11,004 bases of DNA from Candidatus Agrococcus pullicola (lineage in GTDB: Bacteria > Actinomycetota > Actinomycetes > Actinomycetales > Microbacteriaceae), in assembly GCA_019115685.1 (NCBI GenBank), contig DXDC01000051.1:1-11004 (forward strand), read 5' to 3'. The notes under the pieces are model-generated. The model was given only the letters and a program-made list of their open reading frames with translations, had not been told where the DNA came from and did not search any database. Shown here piece by piece: positions 1-5,651 of the stretch. Both the position numbers and the translations under genes were made by a program. Numbering within the stretch: position 1 is the first letter of the stretch; each line of letters starts with the position of its first letter.

Positions 1-96
1 GGCGCCGACGGCTTCTCGTACACCCGCGAGGGCGATGAAGACGGTACCTACAAGGGCGAAGCCGCGAAGGGCTTCAAACTCGGGAATCAGCTCTGA
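1..96 (+). CDS. hpaD: 3,4-dihydroxyphenylacetate 2,3-dioxygenase, C-terminal end only
   Basis: Only the last 31 codons and the TGA stop (94-96) lie in the window; the start is off the left edge. The tail contains GADGFSYTREGDEDG and ends KGFKLGNQL. From memory this closely resembles the C-terminus of the extradiol homoprotocatechuate 2,3-dioxygenase of Brevibacterium fuscum, which follows the catalytic VOC domains and contains no metal ligands. The enzyme opens the ring of 3,4-dihydroxyphenylacetate to 5-carboxymethyl-2-hydroxymuconate semialdehyde, using Fe(II) or Mn(II). The stop overlaps the next start as TGATG, so the gene is coupled to hpaH. The downstream hpaH and hpaI, which act later in the same pathway, support the call. 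The catalytic part cannot be seen, so activity cannot be judged. Confidence 0.78.
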   Translation, partial: GADGFSYTREGDEDGTYKGEAAKGFKLGNQL

Positions 97-920
97 TGGC
101 CGACTTCAAATCGAGTGTCCCGAAGACGGGCCGTGTCCTGACCGATGAGCAGACGGTGCAGATCGCCGATGAACTCGCGGAGGCCACGGCATCCCGTTCC
201 ACGATTCCGCTCGTCAGCCCCAGGTTCCCCGGCATGACGGTCGAGGACTCCTATGCGATCCAAGGGCTCTGGCGTCAGCGCCGCGAGGATGCCGGAGGCC
301 GGGTCGTGGGCTTCAAGATCGGCTTGACGAGTCACGCGATGCAGGAGGCCACTGGTATCGATGAGCCCGACTACGGAGTGATCTTCGCCGATCAACTCAT
401 ACGCTCGGGTGAGAACGTCGAGCACGCGCGGTGGTCGAACGTCCGCGTCGAAGTGGAACTCGCGTTCATCCTGAAGGACCGCCTCGAGGGCACGAACGTG
501 ACAGCAGAGGATGTGCTGGCGGCGACCGAGGTCGTCGTCCCGGCGCTCGAGATCCTCGATTCGCACATCGAACTGAGCGGCAGGACGATCGTCGACACGA
601 TCGCCGACAACGCGGCACTCGGCGCCGTCGTCATCGGCGATCGGGAAGCGGCTCCTCGTGAGCACGACCTCGCCTGGATCGGCGCGACCTGCGCCGTGAA
701 CGGTGAGATCATCGAGACCGGAGTCTCTGCCGGCGTTCTCGGCCATCCAGCGGAGAGCGCAGCCTGGCTCGCGAATCGATTCGGGCGGCACGGCCAGGCG
801 ATAGAGGCCGGATCGCTGCTGCTGGCGGGCTCGTTCACGCGGCCCGTCTGGGTGAGCCCCGGCGACACCGTTCGTGCCGAGTATCAGCACTTCGGGGCAG
901 TCGAGGTGACGTTCGAATGA
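96..920 (+). CDS. hpaH: 2-oxo-hept-4-ene-1,7-dioate hydratase (HpaH/HpcG)
   Basis: 274 aa, fumarylacetoacetate-hydrolase-like fold of the MhpD/HpaH type. It adds water to 2-oxohept-4-ene-1,7-dioate, giving 4-hydroxy-2-oxoheptane-1,7-dioate in the cytoplasm, the penultimate step of homoprotocatechuate degradation. Visible landmarks are KIGLTS (residues 74-79), a VEVELAFIL strand (118-126) giving metal ligands E119 and E121, and PALEILDSH (149-157) giving E152. The 33-residue spacing from E119 to E152 is what I recall for the E. coli enzyme (106 to 139). The length is normal, with a slightly longer N-terminus than E. coli. The ATG shares its A with the stop of hpaD (TGATG), and the 3' end overlaps hpaI by four bases (ATGA), so the three genes are translationally coupled. 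It could be the closely related 2-oxopent-4-enoate hydratase, but the neighbours favour HpaH. Confidence 0.9.
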   Translation: MADFKSSVPKTGRVLTDEQTVQIADELAEATASRSTIPLVSPRFPGMTVEDSYAIQGLWRQRREDAGGRVVGFKIGLTSHAMQEATGIDEPDYGVIFADQLIRSGENVEHARWSNVRVEVELAFILKDRLEGTNVTAEDVLAATEVVVPALEILDSHIELSGRTIVDTIADNAALGAVVIGDREAAPREHDLAWIGATCAVNGEIIETGVSAGVLGHPAESAAWLANRFGRHGQAIEAGSLLLAGSFTRPVWVSPGDTVRAEYQHFGAVEVTFE

Positions 921-1753
921 GGCTCTCGCCAGTCTTCCGGGACGTCCTTGCCGAAGCGGATGGTCCGCTCGTCGGCCTCTGGACCGCTTCCGGCTCCCCC
1001 GTTGCAGCAGAAATCGTCGCGGGTTCCGGCGCCGACCTGTTGCTCGTCGACGGCGAGCACGGCCCCATCGGCGTCGATGGCCTCGTACCGATTCTGCAGG
1101 CGGTTGCGCCGTATGCGGTCACGCCGATCGTGCGTCTGCCGTGGAACGACCACGTGCTCATCAAGCAGTTCCTCGACGCGGGAGCGCAGAACGTGCTCGT
1201 ACCCATGGTGTCGAATGCTGAGGATGCGGGGGCCGCGGTGCGCGCTGTGCGCTATCCGGGAGCAGCCGGCGAACGCGCAGGAGCACGAGGCATAGGTTCC
1301 GCGCTTGCGCGCTCGGCCCGGTGGGGCCGGGTTTCCGGCTACGTCAACAACGCCGACCGCTACGTCTCGCTCACGGTCCAGATCGAAACGGTCGAGGGCG
1401 CTCGTAACGCGGCAGAGATAGCGGCGGTCGACGGCGTGGATGCGCTCTTCATCGGTCCCGCGGACCTCGCCGGCTCGATGGGGCATCCCGGCAACCCCTC
1501 GCACCCCGACGTCGTTGCCGCGGTCGACGGAGTTATCGATGCCGTCAGCGCCGTCGGGAAGCCCGTTGGCGTCAACGCCTTCAACCCGGCCGACGCGGAT
1601 CGGGTTGTCGGGCGCGGGGCCGAGTTCGTATTCGTCTCTGCAGACGTCACGCTCATGGCACAGGGGTCGGATGCGGCGGTCACGTCGTTCCGCGAGCGCC
1701 ACGGAATTCGATCCAGTGGATCGAATTCGCACGGAACCTCCGACACCTACTGA
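917..1753 (+). CDS. hpaI: 4-hydroxy-2-oxoheptane-1,7-dioate aldolase (HpaI)
   Basis: 278 aa, class II metal-dependent pyruvate aldolase of the HpcH/HpaI TIM-barrel family. It splits 4-hydroxy-2-oxoheptanedioate into pyruvate and succinate semialdehyde, the last step of the pathway. All catalytic and metal positions I can place are present: D45 and H48 in VDGEHG, R73 in VRLPW, Q155 and E157 in VQIET, and D183 in FIGPADL. Compared with the E. coli protein (from memory, about 262 aa) there are two oddities. One is an extra loop of about five residues near 115-122, just before the conserved RGIGSALAR. The other is a Ser/Gly/Asn-rich C-terminal tail, partly encoded by a palindromic 30-bp unit. The start overlaps the hpaH stop as ATGA, and I see no separate promoter. 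Related 2-dehydro-3-deoxyglucarate aldolases share the fold, but the hpaD-hpaH context decides the call. Confidence 0.9.
   Translation: MRLSPVFRDVLAEADGPLVGLWTASGSPVAAEIVAGSGADLLLVDGEHGPIGVDGLVPILQAVAPYAVTPIVRLPWNDHVLIKQFLDAGAQNVLVPMVSNAEDAGAAVRAVRYPGAAGERAGARGIGSALARSARWGRVSGYVNNADRYVSLTVQIETVEGARNAAEIAAVDGVDALFIGPADLAGSMGHPGNPSHPDVVAAVDGVIDAVSAVGKPVGVNAFNPADADRVVGRGAEFVFVSADVTLMAQGSDAAVTSFRERHGIRSSGSNSHGTSDTY
1700..1736. repeat. 11-bp palindrome and 7-bp direct repeat inside the hpaI 3' end
   Basis: Arms GAATTCGATCC (1704-1714) and GGATCGAATTC (1718-1728) are perfect inverted repeats around the trinucleotide AGT. The heptamer CACGGAA occurs at 1700-1706 and again at 1730-1736, an offset of exactly 30 bp. 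Deleting one 30-bp unit would leave hpaI in frame and remove ten codons (residues IRSSGSNSHG). No T-run follows the stem on either strand, so it is not a canonical intrinsic terminator. It could be an RNA hairpin, an operator, or the scar of a small insertion or duplication. Confidence 0.75.
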
Positions 1754-1785
1754 TTCCTCACGAAGCACGCCCACCCCATACTGCC

Positions 1786-1859
1786 GCACACTTCTCGGTC
1801 TATAGCTGATGGCAGCGTCGTTTCACGGCGTGTCACCATGTATAGACCGAGAAGTGTGC
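1786..1859. repeat. 74-nt hairpin element with perfect 19-bp arms
   Basis: GCACACTTCTCGGTCTATA (1786-1804) is exactly complementary to 1841-1859. The 36-nt interior folds further: ATGG (1809-1812) pairs with CCAT (1836-1839), and CGTCG (1816-1820) pairs with CGGCG (1826-1830) around a five-base loop, so almost the whole element can form one long stem. It lies 32 bp after the hpaI stop and 65 bp before the DUF1304 start. No U-tract follows on either strand. It may act as a transcription barrier or mRNA stabiliser between the two units, or be a dispersed palindromic or MITE-like repeat. Copy number cannot be judged from one window. Confidence 0.85.
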
Positions 1860-1910
1860 CCCTCGAATAGGCCGGGGATCATTGGAATCGCGCCGCGGCT
1901 TCCGTGACGG

Positions 1911-1916
1911 AAGGAG
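1911..1916 (+). promoter_or_regulatory. Shine-Dalgarno site deciding the DUF1304 start
   Basis: AAGGAG lies eight bases before the ATG at 1925. It favours that ATG over the in-frame GTG at 1904, which has no such site and would add seven residues in front of the first membrane helix. Confidence 0.75.
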
Positions 1917-1924
1917 ATATCGCC

Positions 1925-2323
1925 ATGATCATCGCAGGACTCGTCCTCGCCGGAGTCGCCGCACTCATCCACATTTTCATCTTCTACCTGGAGTCCATCG
2001 CCTGGACAAGCCCCCGCGCTCGCGCCGTCTTCGGAACAACGAAGGAGGAGGCGAATGCGAGCACGACAAAAGCACTCGCGTTCAATCAGGGCTTCTACAA
2101 CCTGTTCCTCGCCATCGCTGCGATCCTAGGGATCGTCTTGGTCACGGCCGGGCAGCTATCCGTGGGAGCAGCCCTGCTGTTCGTGGGAACCGGATCAATG
2201 GCGGCAGCCGCACTCGTGCTGCTGATTTCCAGTCCGGACAAGGTCAGCGCGGCGCTGAAGCAGGGGGTCGTGCCGGTGCTCGCTGCGGGCACCTTGGCGG
2301 CTGGACTCTTTATCAGCGGCTGA
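1925..2323 (+). CDS. DUF1304 family four-helix membrane protein
   Basis: 132 aa from the ATG at 1925, chosen because of AAGGAG at 1911-1916. It is hydrophobic, with four probable membrane helices at about 2-26, 57-75, 78-101 and 112-131. Family hallmarks are H16 and the YLES segment in helix 1 (Y21, E23), the TTKALAFNQGFYN stretch (47-59) leading into helix 2, and a length near the usual 120. The biochemical role of DUF1304 proteins is not known to me. The gene stands alone on the + strand, separated from hpaI by the 74-nt hairpin element. Its 3' end overlaps that of the convergent ring-cleaving dioxygenase by 11 bp, so the two transcripts would be antisense to each other at their ends. The architecture (small, four helices) recalls DoxX-type proteins, but sequence motifs point to DUF1304. 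Confidence 0.85.
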   Translation: MIIAGLVLAGVAALIHIFIFYLESIAWTSPRARAVFGTTKEEANASTTKALAFNQGFYNLFLAIAAILGIVLVTAGQLSVGAALLFVGTGSMAAAALVLLISSPDKVSAALKQGVVPVLAAGTLAAGLFISG

Positions 2324-3218
2324 GCACGGCGTCGACATCCGCTCCGCTGACGGAAACGGTCACCTGCGTATCCCACGGGTCGCGGAGTCGAACGAACGAA
2401 GTCTCGTCCGCGAACTGGAAACCGCCTTCCCGCAGCCGTGCGGTCAGCGCATCGAGGTCGTCCCTGCCCGGCACCGTGATGGCAACGTCACCGAGGCCCA
2501 GCGTTGCCGCACGCGGCCCCGCTCCCCCGCTGTTCCACGTGTTCATCGCGACGTGGTGGTGGTAGCCGCCGGCGGATGCGAACAGCGCTCCCGGGTACGT
2601 CGAGACTGTGGTCTCGAAGCCGAGCGTGTCGACGTAGAACCTTCGTGCCGTATCAACGTCGCCAACCTGCAGGTGGACGTGGCCGATCGTGCCATCTCCC
2701 TGTGCGACGCTGCCGACGGCGGCTTCGGTCAGATGCTGCCGCAGGTACTCGTTGGGGTCGAGGTAGATGCTGTCCATGGCAACGCGATTGCCCGTCCAGT
2801 CCCATTGGTCGCGGGGCCGATCCCAATACAGCTCGATACCGTTGCCCTCGGGATCGGTGAAGTAGAACGCCTCGGACACCAGGTGATCGCTGGAACCGAC
2901 GAAACGGCTGCGCGGCTCCTGTGCGGCCAGGTAGACCGTCGCAGCCAGCTCTTCCTGCGTCTCGAACAAAAATGCGGTGTGGAAGAGCCCCGCCTGCCGC
3001 GGATCGACGGCTGGGATGCCCGGCGTGTGCACGAGTTTCAGCAACGGTCTGATTCCCCGCCCGAGAACACGGTGGAGCGAGCGGTCTCGAACGCGCTCCT
3101 CCAGCGGTTGCAGCGCGAGCGCCTTCGCATAGTAGTCGGACATCGTTTCCAGATCGCCGACGTGGAGCGTCACAGCGTCCATCGCGGTCGCGGAGTGGAG
3201 TAGCCGCTCGTTCGTCAT
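2313..3218 (-). CDS. VOC-family ring-cleaving dioxygenase (CatE/MhqE/MhqO-like)
   Basis: 301 aa from the ATG at 3218, which has GAGGAG six bases upstream. An in-frame TTG at 3248 lies inside the operator region and is less likely to be used. There are two vicinal-oxygen-chelate modules (about 13-135 and 178-293). The N-terminal module shows a complete 2-His-1-Glu metal set, H19 (TLHVGD), H80 (LFHTAF) and E129 (GNGIELYWDRP). The C-terminal module keeps GHVHLQVGD (179-187) and YHHHVAMNTWNS (219-230) but has DTQVTV where a third acidic ligand could sit. The layout matches Bacillus CatE/YfiE and MhqE/MhqO, extradiol dioxygenases induced by catechol or quinone stress. It likely opens a catechol or hydroquinone ring in the cytoplasm. 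The physiological substrate is unknown, and assignment to the hpa pathway is not implied, since hpaD is the pathway's own dioxygenase. Confidence 0.85.
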   Translation of the reverse strand: MTNERLLHSATAMDAVTLHVGDLETMSDYYAKALALQPLEERVRDRSLHRVLGRGIRPLLKLVHTPGIPAVDPRQAGLFHTAFLFETQEELAATVYLAAQEPRSRFVGSSDHLVSEAFYFTDPEGNGIELYWDRPRDQWDWTGNRVAMDSIYLDPNEYLRQHLTEAAVGSVAQGDGTIGHVHLQVGDVDTARRFYVDTLGFETTVSTYPGALFASAGGYHHHVAMNTWNSGGAGPRAATLGLGDVAITVPGRDDLDALTARLREGGFQFADETSFVRLRDPWDTQVTVSVSGADVDAVLSR

Positions 3219-3233
3219 TAGAGTCTCCTCGTG

Positions 3234-3258
3234 CTCAAAGTATCTCAAATTTGAACAA
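3234..3258 (-). promoter_or_regulatory. candidate MarR/MhqR-type operator upstream of the ring-cleaving dioxygenase
   Basis: On the + strand, CTCAAA at 3234-3239 is repeated at 3244-3249 (10-bp period). The second copy opens the perfect palindrome TCAAATTTGA (3245-3254). The outer flanks read TATCTCAAA on one side and TTTGAACAA on the other. This is an AT-rich patch in GC-rich DNA, 27-36 bp upstream of the ATG, where it would overlap or adjoin the promoter (GATACT at 3244-3239 is a possible -10). It resembles the TATCTCGAA...TTCGAGATA operators that I recall for MhqR of Bacillus and Staphylococcus, which control the same enzyme family. No regulator gene lies beside it in the window. Confidence 0.45.
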
Positions 3259-3291
3259 CATGGAGGTCGCGGGTTTCATTCCCGCCAGGGC

Positions 3292-3822
3292 TCAGGCTGT
3301 GAATACCGCGTGCACCGGAATATCGGGCGCAAGACGTTCGCGCCCTCCAAGCCCCAGAAGCTCCAGCAGAACCGCGATGCCGACGGGCTCGAGCCCAATA
3401 CGGCGCACGAGAGCGGTGGCAGCATCCAGCGTCCCGCCCGTTGCCAGAACATCATCGAGCAGCAGCACGCGTGAACCCTCCTGCACGTCAGCCTGCACCT
3501 CGATCGTCGCGGTGTCGTACTCGAGCGCATAGTCCTCGCTCGCGGCGGGTCTCGGCAGCTTGCCTGACTTTCGTACTGGCAGGATGCCCACACCGCTGAT
3601 CGCGGCGGCTACGCCGGCGAGGAGAAAGCCGCGAGCCTCCACGCCCGCAACGACGTCGAATCCGCCGGCGAACGGAGCCAGCATCGCCTCGACGCTCGCG
3701 CGCAGGCTCGGTCCATCGGCGATGAGCGGGGCGACGTCGCGGAAGACGACGCCCGACTGCGGATAGTCGGGAATCGCCCGGATACGCGACTCCGCTGCCG
3801 CCAGTGCATCACTTCCGCTCAT
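3292..3822 (-). CDS. apt: adenine phosphoribosyltransferase
   Basis: 176 aa, the usual length for Apt. It converts adenine and PRPP to AMP and pyrophosphate (cytoplasmic purine salvage). Visible signatures are IPDYPQSGVVFRDVAPLIAD (17-36) at the N-terminus, EARGF (62-66), the flexible loop RKSGKLP (84-90), and the type I PRTase PRPP-binding motif VLLLDDVLATGGT (119-131). ATG at 3822 overlaps the stop of the upstream dehydrogenase as ATGA, so apt is probably translated by coupling and has no promoter of its own. The next gene downstream on the same strand starts 73 bp beyond the apt stop and appears to have its own control region. In many bacteria apt sits near relA or secDF; here it follows an amino-acid dehydrogenase. 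Confidence 0.95.
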   Translation of the reverse strand: MSGSDALAAAESRIRAIPDYPQSGVVFRDVAPLIADGPSLRASVEAMLAPFAGGFDVVAGVEARGFLLAGVAAAISGVGILPVRKSGKLPRPAASEDYALEYDTATIEVQADVQEGSRVLLLDDVLATGGTLDAATALVRRIGLEPVGIAVLLELLGLGGRERLAPDIPVHAVFTA

Positions 3823-5018
3823 GACACCAGCGTACGCTCGCGCTCTTCCAGCTTCGCCAGCCTCTCAGCCGAGAGCTGCTGCGCCGCACTACGCAGCGTG
3901 GTGTTCTGCAGGTCAGCCAGCGCGAACATTTCGCGCGTGAGCTCGGCAAGGCGCTGCTCCACGAGCGCCCTGGACTGCACCCAGCTGCCGTCGACATCGC
4001 CGAACAGCAGCCACCACCACCAGGCATTCGTACCCGAGTTCGCGACGAAGTCCGGCACGACGCGGATGCCGCGCTCGGCAAGGCTCGCCTCGGCAGACCC
4101 CGTTACCGGCAGGTTCGCCGCTTCGACGATGAGACCGGCTCGCACGCGTGCCTGGTTCGCATCTGTGATCGTGCCGGAGACCGCTGCGGGTACGAGCACA
4201 TCGCACTCGGTCGCCAACCAAGCGTCACCCGGGAGCTGCTCAACGCTGTCACCGAGCTGACTTCGGTCGATTGAACCGAATCGGTCGCGAGCGGCAAGCA
4301 TCGCGTTGACATCGAGCCCAGCGGCGTCGAAGACCATGCCGTCCGCATCCACGATGCCGACGACGCGCACGCCCGCCTCCGCGAGGAACCTCGCGGTCGC
4401 CCCACCCATCGAGCCGAATCCCTGCACGACCGCCGTCGTTGCCTCGACTGCACGACCGTTGCATTCCAATGCTGTGAGCGCGGAAACGGCAACGCCGAGA
4501 CCACCGACGAGTTCGTCCTGCGCGACGCCGTCGACAACGACAGCAAAGGCGTCCGCTATGCGGCGATCAGCCTCTTCCGGGTCTGGAAGCAGCGCTCGCA
4601 CGGGTGCGATCATGCTGCCCCAACCGCGTCGTTCGTAGATCTCGTCGAGAACGTCCTGCTGCACGCCGAGGTCTTCCCCTGCCGCCCAATAGCTGCGGAG
4701 GATCGGGCCGAGACTGTCGAGGAAGCGTTCGAGTACCCCGGGGGCTTCAGGAGAGCGAGGGTCGAAGTCGACGCCGCCCTTCGCGCCACCCACCGGAACA
4801 TAGCGAAGCCCGTCCTTGAGGTGCACGGCCTCTTTCTTCGTCATGGCGTCCGCAAGGCCGCGGACCTCGTCGAGTGTGCACCCTTTGCGCATTCGCAGTC
4901 CGCCGCTAGCGACGCCTCTCAGCAACCGATCGATGACGACGTATCCGACAGCGTCCGTGTGATCGTCGTGCCAGGTGATCTCGAGGAAGGCCGGTCGATC
5001 TGCAACTGCTGTTGGCAT
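3819..5018 (-). CDS. Glu/Leu/Phe/Val-type amino-acid dehydrogenase
   Basis: 399 aa, oxidative deaminase of the ELFV dehydrogenase superfamily. These enzymes convert an L-amino acid to its 2-oxo acid and ammonium with NAD(P). The N-terminal catalytic domain has K62 in DAMTKKEAV, the active-site lysine K80 in PVGGAKGG (75-82), and D116 in GEDLG. The Rossmann domain starts at about 195 with VVQGFGSMGG and ends its second strand in GIVDADG, where D224 suggests NAD preference. The spacing from K62 to K80 is 18, against 12 as I recall for Bacillus leucine dehydrogenase, so the substrate cannot be transferred from that enzyme. A WWWW run (333-336) follows NSGTNA. GGAG lies five bases before the ATG. 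It overlaps apt by ATGA. Substrate is unresolved between glutamate and branched-chain or aromatic amino acids. Confidence 0.88.
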   Translation of the reverse strand: MPTAVADRPAFLEITWHDDHTDAVGYVVIDRLLRGVASGGLRMRKGCTLDEVRGLADAMTKKEAVHLKDGLRYVPVGGAKGGVDFDPRSPEAPGVLERFLDSLGPILRSYWAAGEDLGVQQDVLDEIYERRGWGSMIAPVRALLPDPEEADRRIADAFAVVVDGVAQDELVGGLGVAVSALTALECNGRAVEATTAVVQGFGSMGGATARFLAEAGVRVVGIVDADGMVFDAAGLDVNAMLAARDRFGSIDRSQLGDSVEQLPGDAWLATECDVLVPAAVSGTITDANQARVRAGLIVEAANLPVTGSAEASLAERGIRVVPDFVANSGTNAWWWWLLFGDVDGSWVQSRALVEQRLAELTREMFALADLQNTTLRSAAQQLSAERLAKLEERERTLVS

Positions 5019-5080
5019 TGTGTCTCCATCTAGTGCTGTACGCGGGTCAGGGTCGTTGGGTGTAATTCGAGCCCGAGACT

Positions 5081-5097
5081 TTCACCGCCGGCGTGAA
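5081..5097. promoter_or_regulatory. imperfect 17-bp palindrome upstream of the amino-acid dehydrogenase
   Basis: TTCAC-CGCCGGC-GTGAA is symmetric apart from one extra base. It begins 63 bp upstream of the dehydrogenase ATG and sits in the 146-bp gap after the small membrane-protein gene. There is almost no loop, so it looks more like a protein-binding palindrome than a terminator. No regulator can be named. Confidence 0.3.
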
Positions 5098-5164
5098 GCA
5101 GTGAGCCGGCGCGCGCCACGGGCTGCAGCCGACGGTGCCCCGCCGCGGTGGTGTCGGCCGGTTG

Positions 5165-5464
5165 TCACCGGGAAGCTTCTGCGAACTCCTCGATATCGAC
5201 TGTCGTGTCGACCTGGTTCGTCTTCCGCCAGCGGCGCATGTACTCGATGCTGCGCTCTCGTTGGGCGCTCTTGAAGCCGACGGAGAACCAAGCGATCATC
5301 CCGATCGGTCCGGTCGCCAGTAGCGCCAGAAGCCAGGCGAGCTTCGCATACATGCCGTAGGGCGACTGAACCAACTGCACGAGCGCTGTGACCAGCAGCA
5401 CGACGAAGACGGCCGCAGCGATGACGAGCATGATAATGACGAGCGTGTCGGCGAATGCACCCAT
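5165..5464 (-). CDS. small two-helix membrane protein (PLDc_N-like)
   Basis: 99 aa. Two membrane helices are predicted at about 7-32 and 40-63, the second containing WLLALLATGPIGMIAWFSVG. A basic, charged cytoplasmic tail follows (KSAQRERSIEYMRRWRK, then an acidic end). The pattern of two helices with a central Pro-Gly and an aromatic-rich second helix resembles the PLDc_N (phospholipase D nuclease N-terminal) domain, whose function as a stand-alone protein is not established. On the minus strand, TAGGAT (5476-5471) lies only a few bases before the ATG and could be a -10 for a leaderless or very short-leader transcript. A weak AGGATGG could alternatively serve as ribosome binding site. It lies between the DyP gene (187 bp upstream) and the dehydrogenase (146 bp downstream). 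It is probably its own unit. Confidence 0.7.
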   Translation of the reverse strand: MGAFADTLVIIMLVIAAAVFVVLLVTALVQLVQSPYGMYAKLAWLLALLATGPIGMIAWFSVGFKSAQRERSIEYMRRWRKTNQVDTTVDIEEFAEASR

Positions 5465-5651
5465 GCGACCATCCTATAGGTGCCCTGCGACAGCCTTCAC
5501 TCGGCCTTGGGAACAAGCAGGCAGCACAGCACGATTGCCCAGGACAGCGATCCTCACCTGTCGCGTGACCCACCCCATGCGCGAAGCCGACCACGAAATC
5601 AACGCTCACGCCGGCGGTCACCAGCACGGCGGGCCGGGCGGGCATCCTGGA

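Noticed and set aside
1704..1728. Intrinsic terminator for the hpa operon at the hpaI palindrome
   Set aside because: The stem is only 11 bp with a 3-base loop, contains no GC-rich core, lies inside the coding sequence and is not followed by a T-run. I list it as a repeat instead.
884..1789. A 301-codon minus-strand open frame opposite hpaI, and a similar one at 87-890 opposite hpaH
   Set aside because: Both mirror well-recognised enzymes with complete active sites, have Arg/Asp/Gly-biased translations, and lack recognisable domains.
5082..5645. A 187-codon minus-strand open frame spanning the small membrane protein and its upstream gap
   Set aside because: It runs in another frame of the better-supported two-helix protein, and its translation is Arg/His/Cys-rich without a hydrophobic pattern or known motif.
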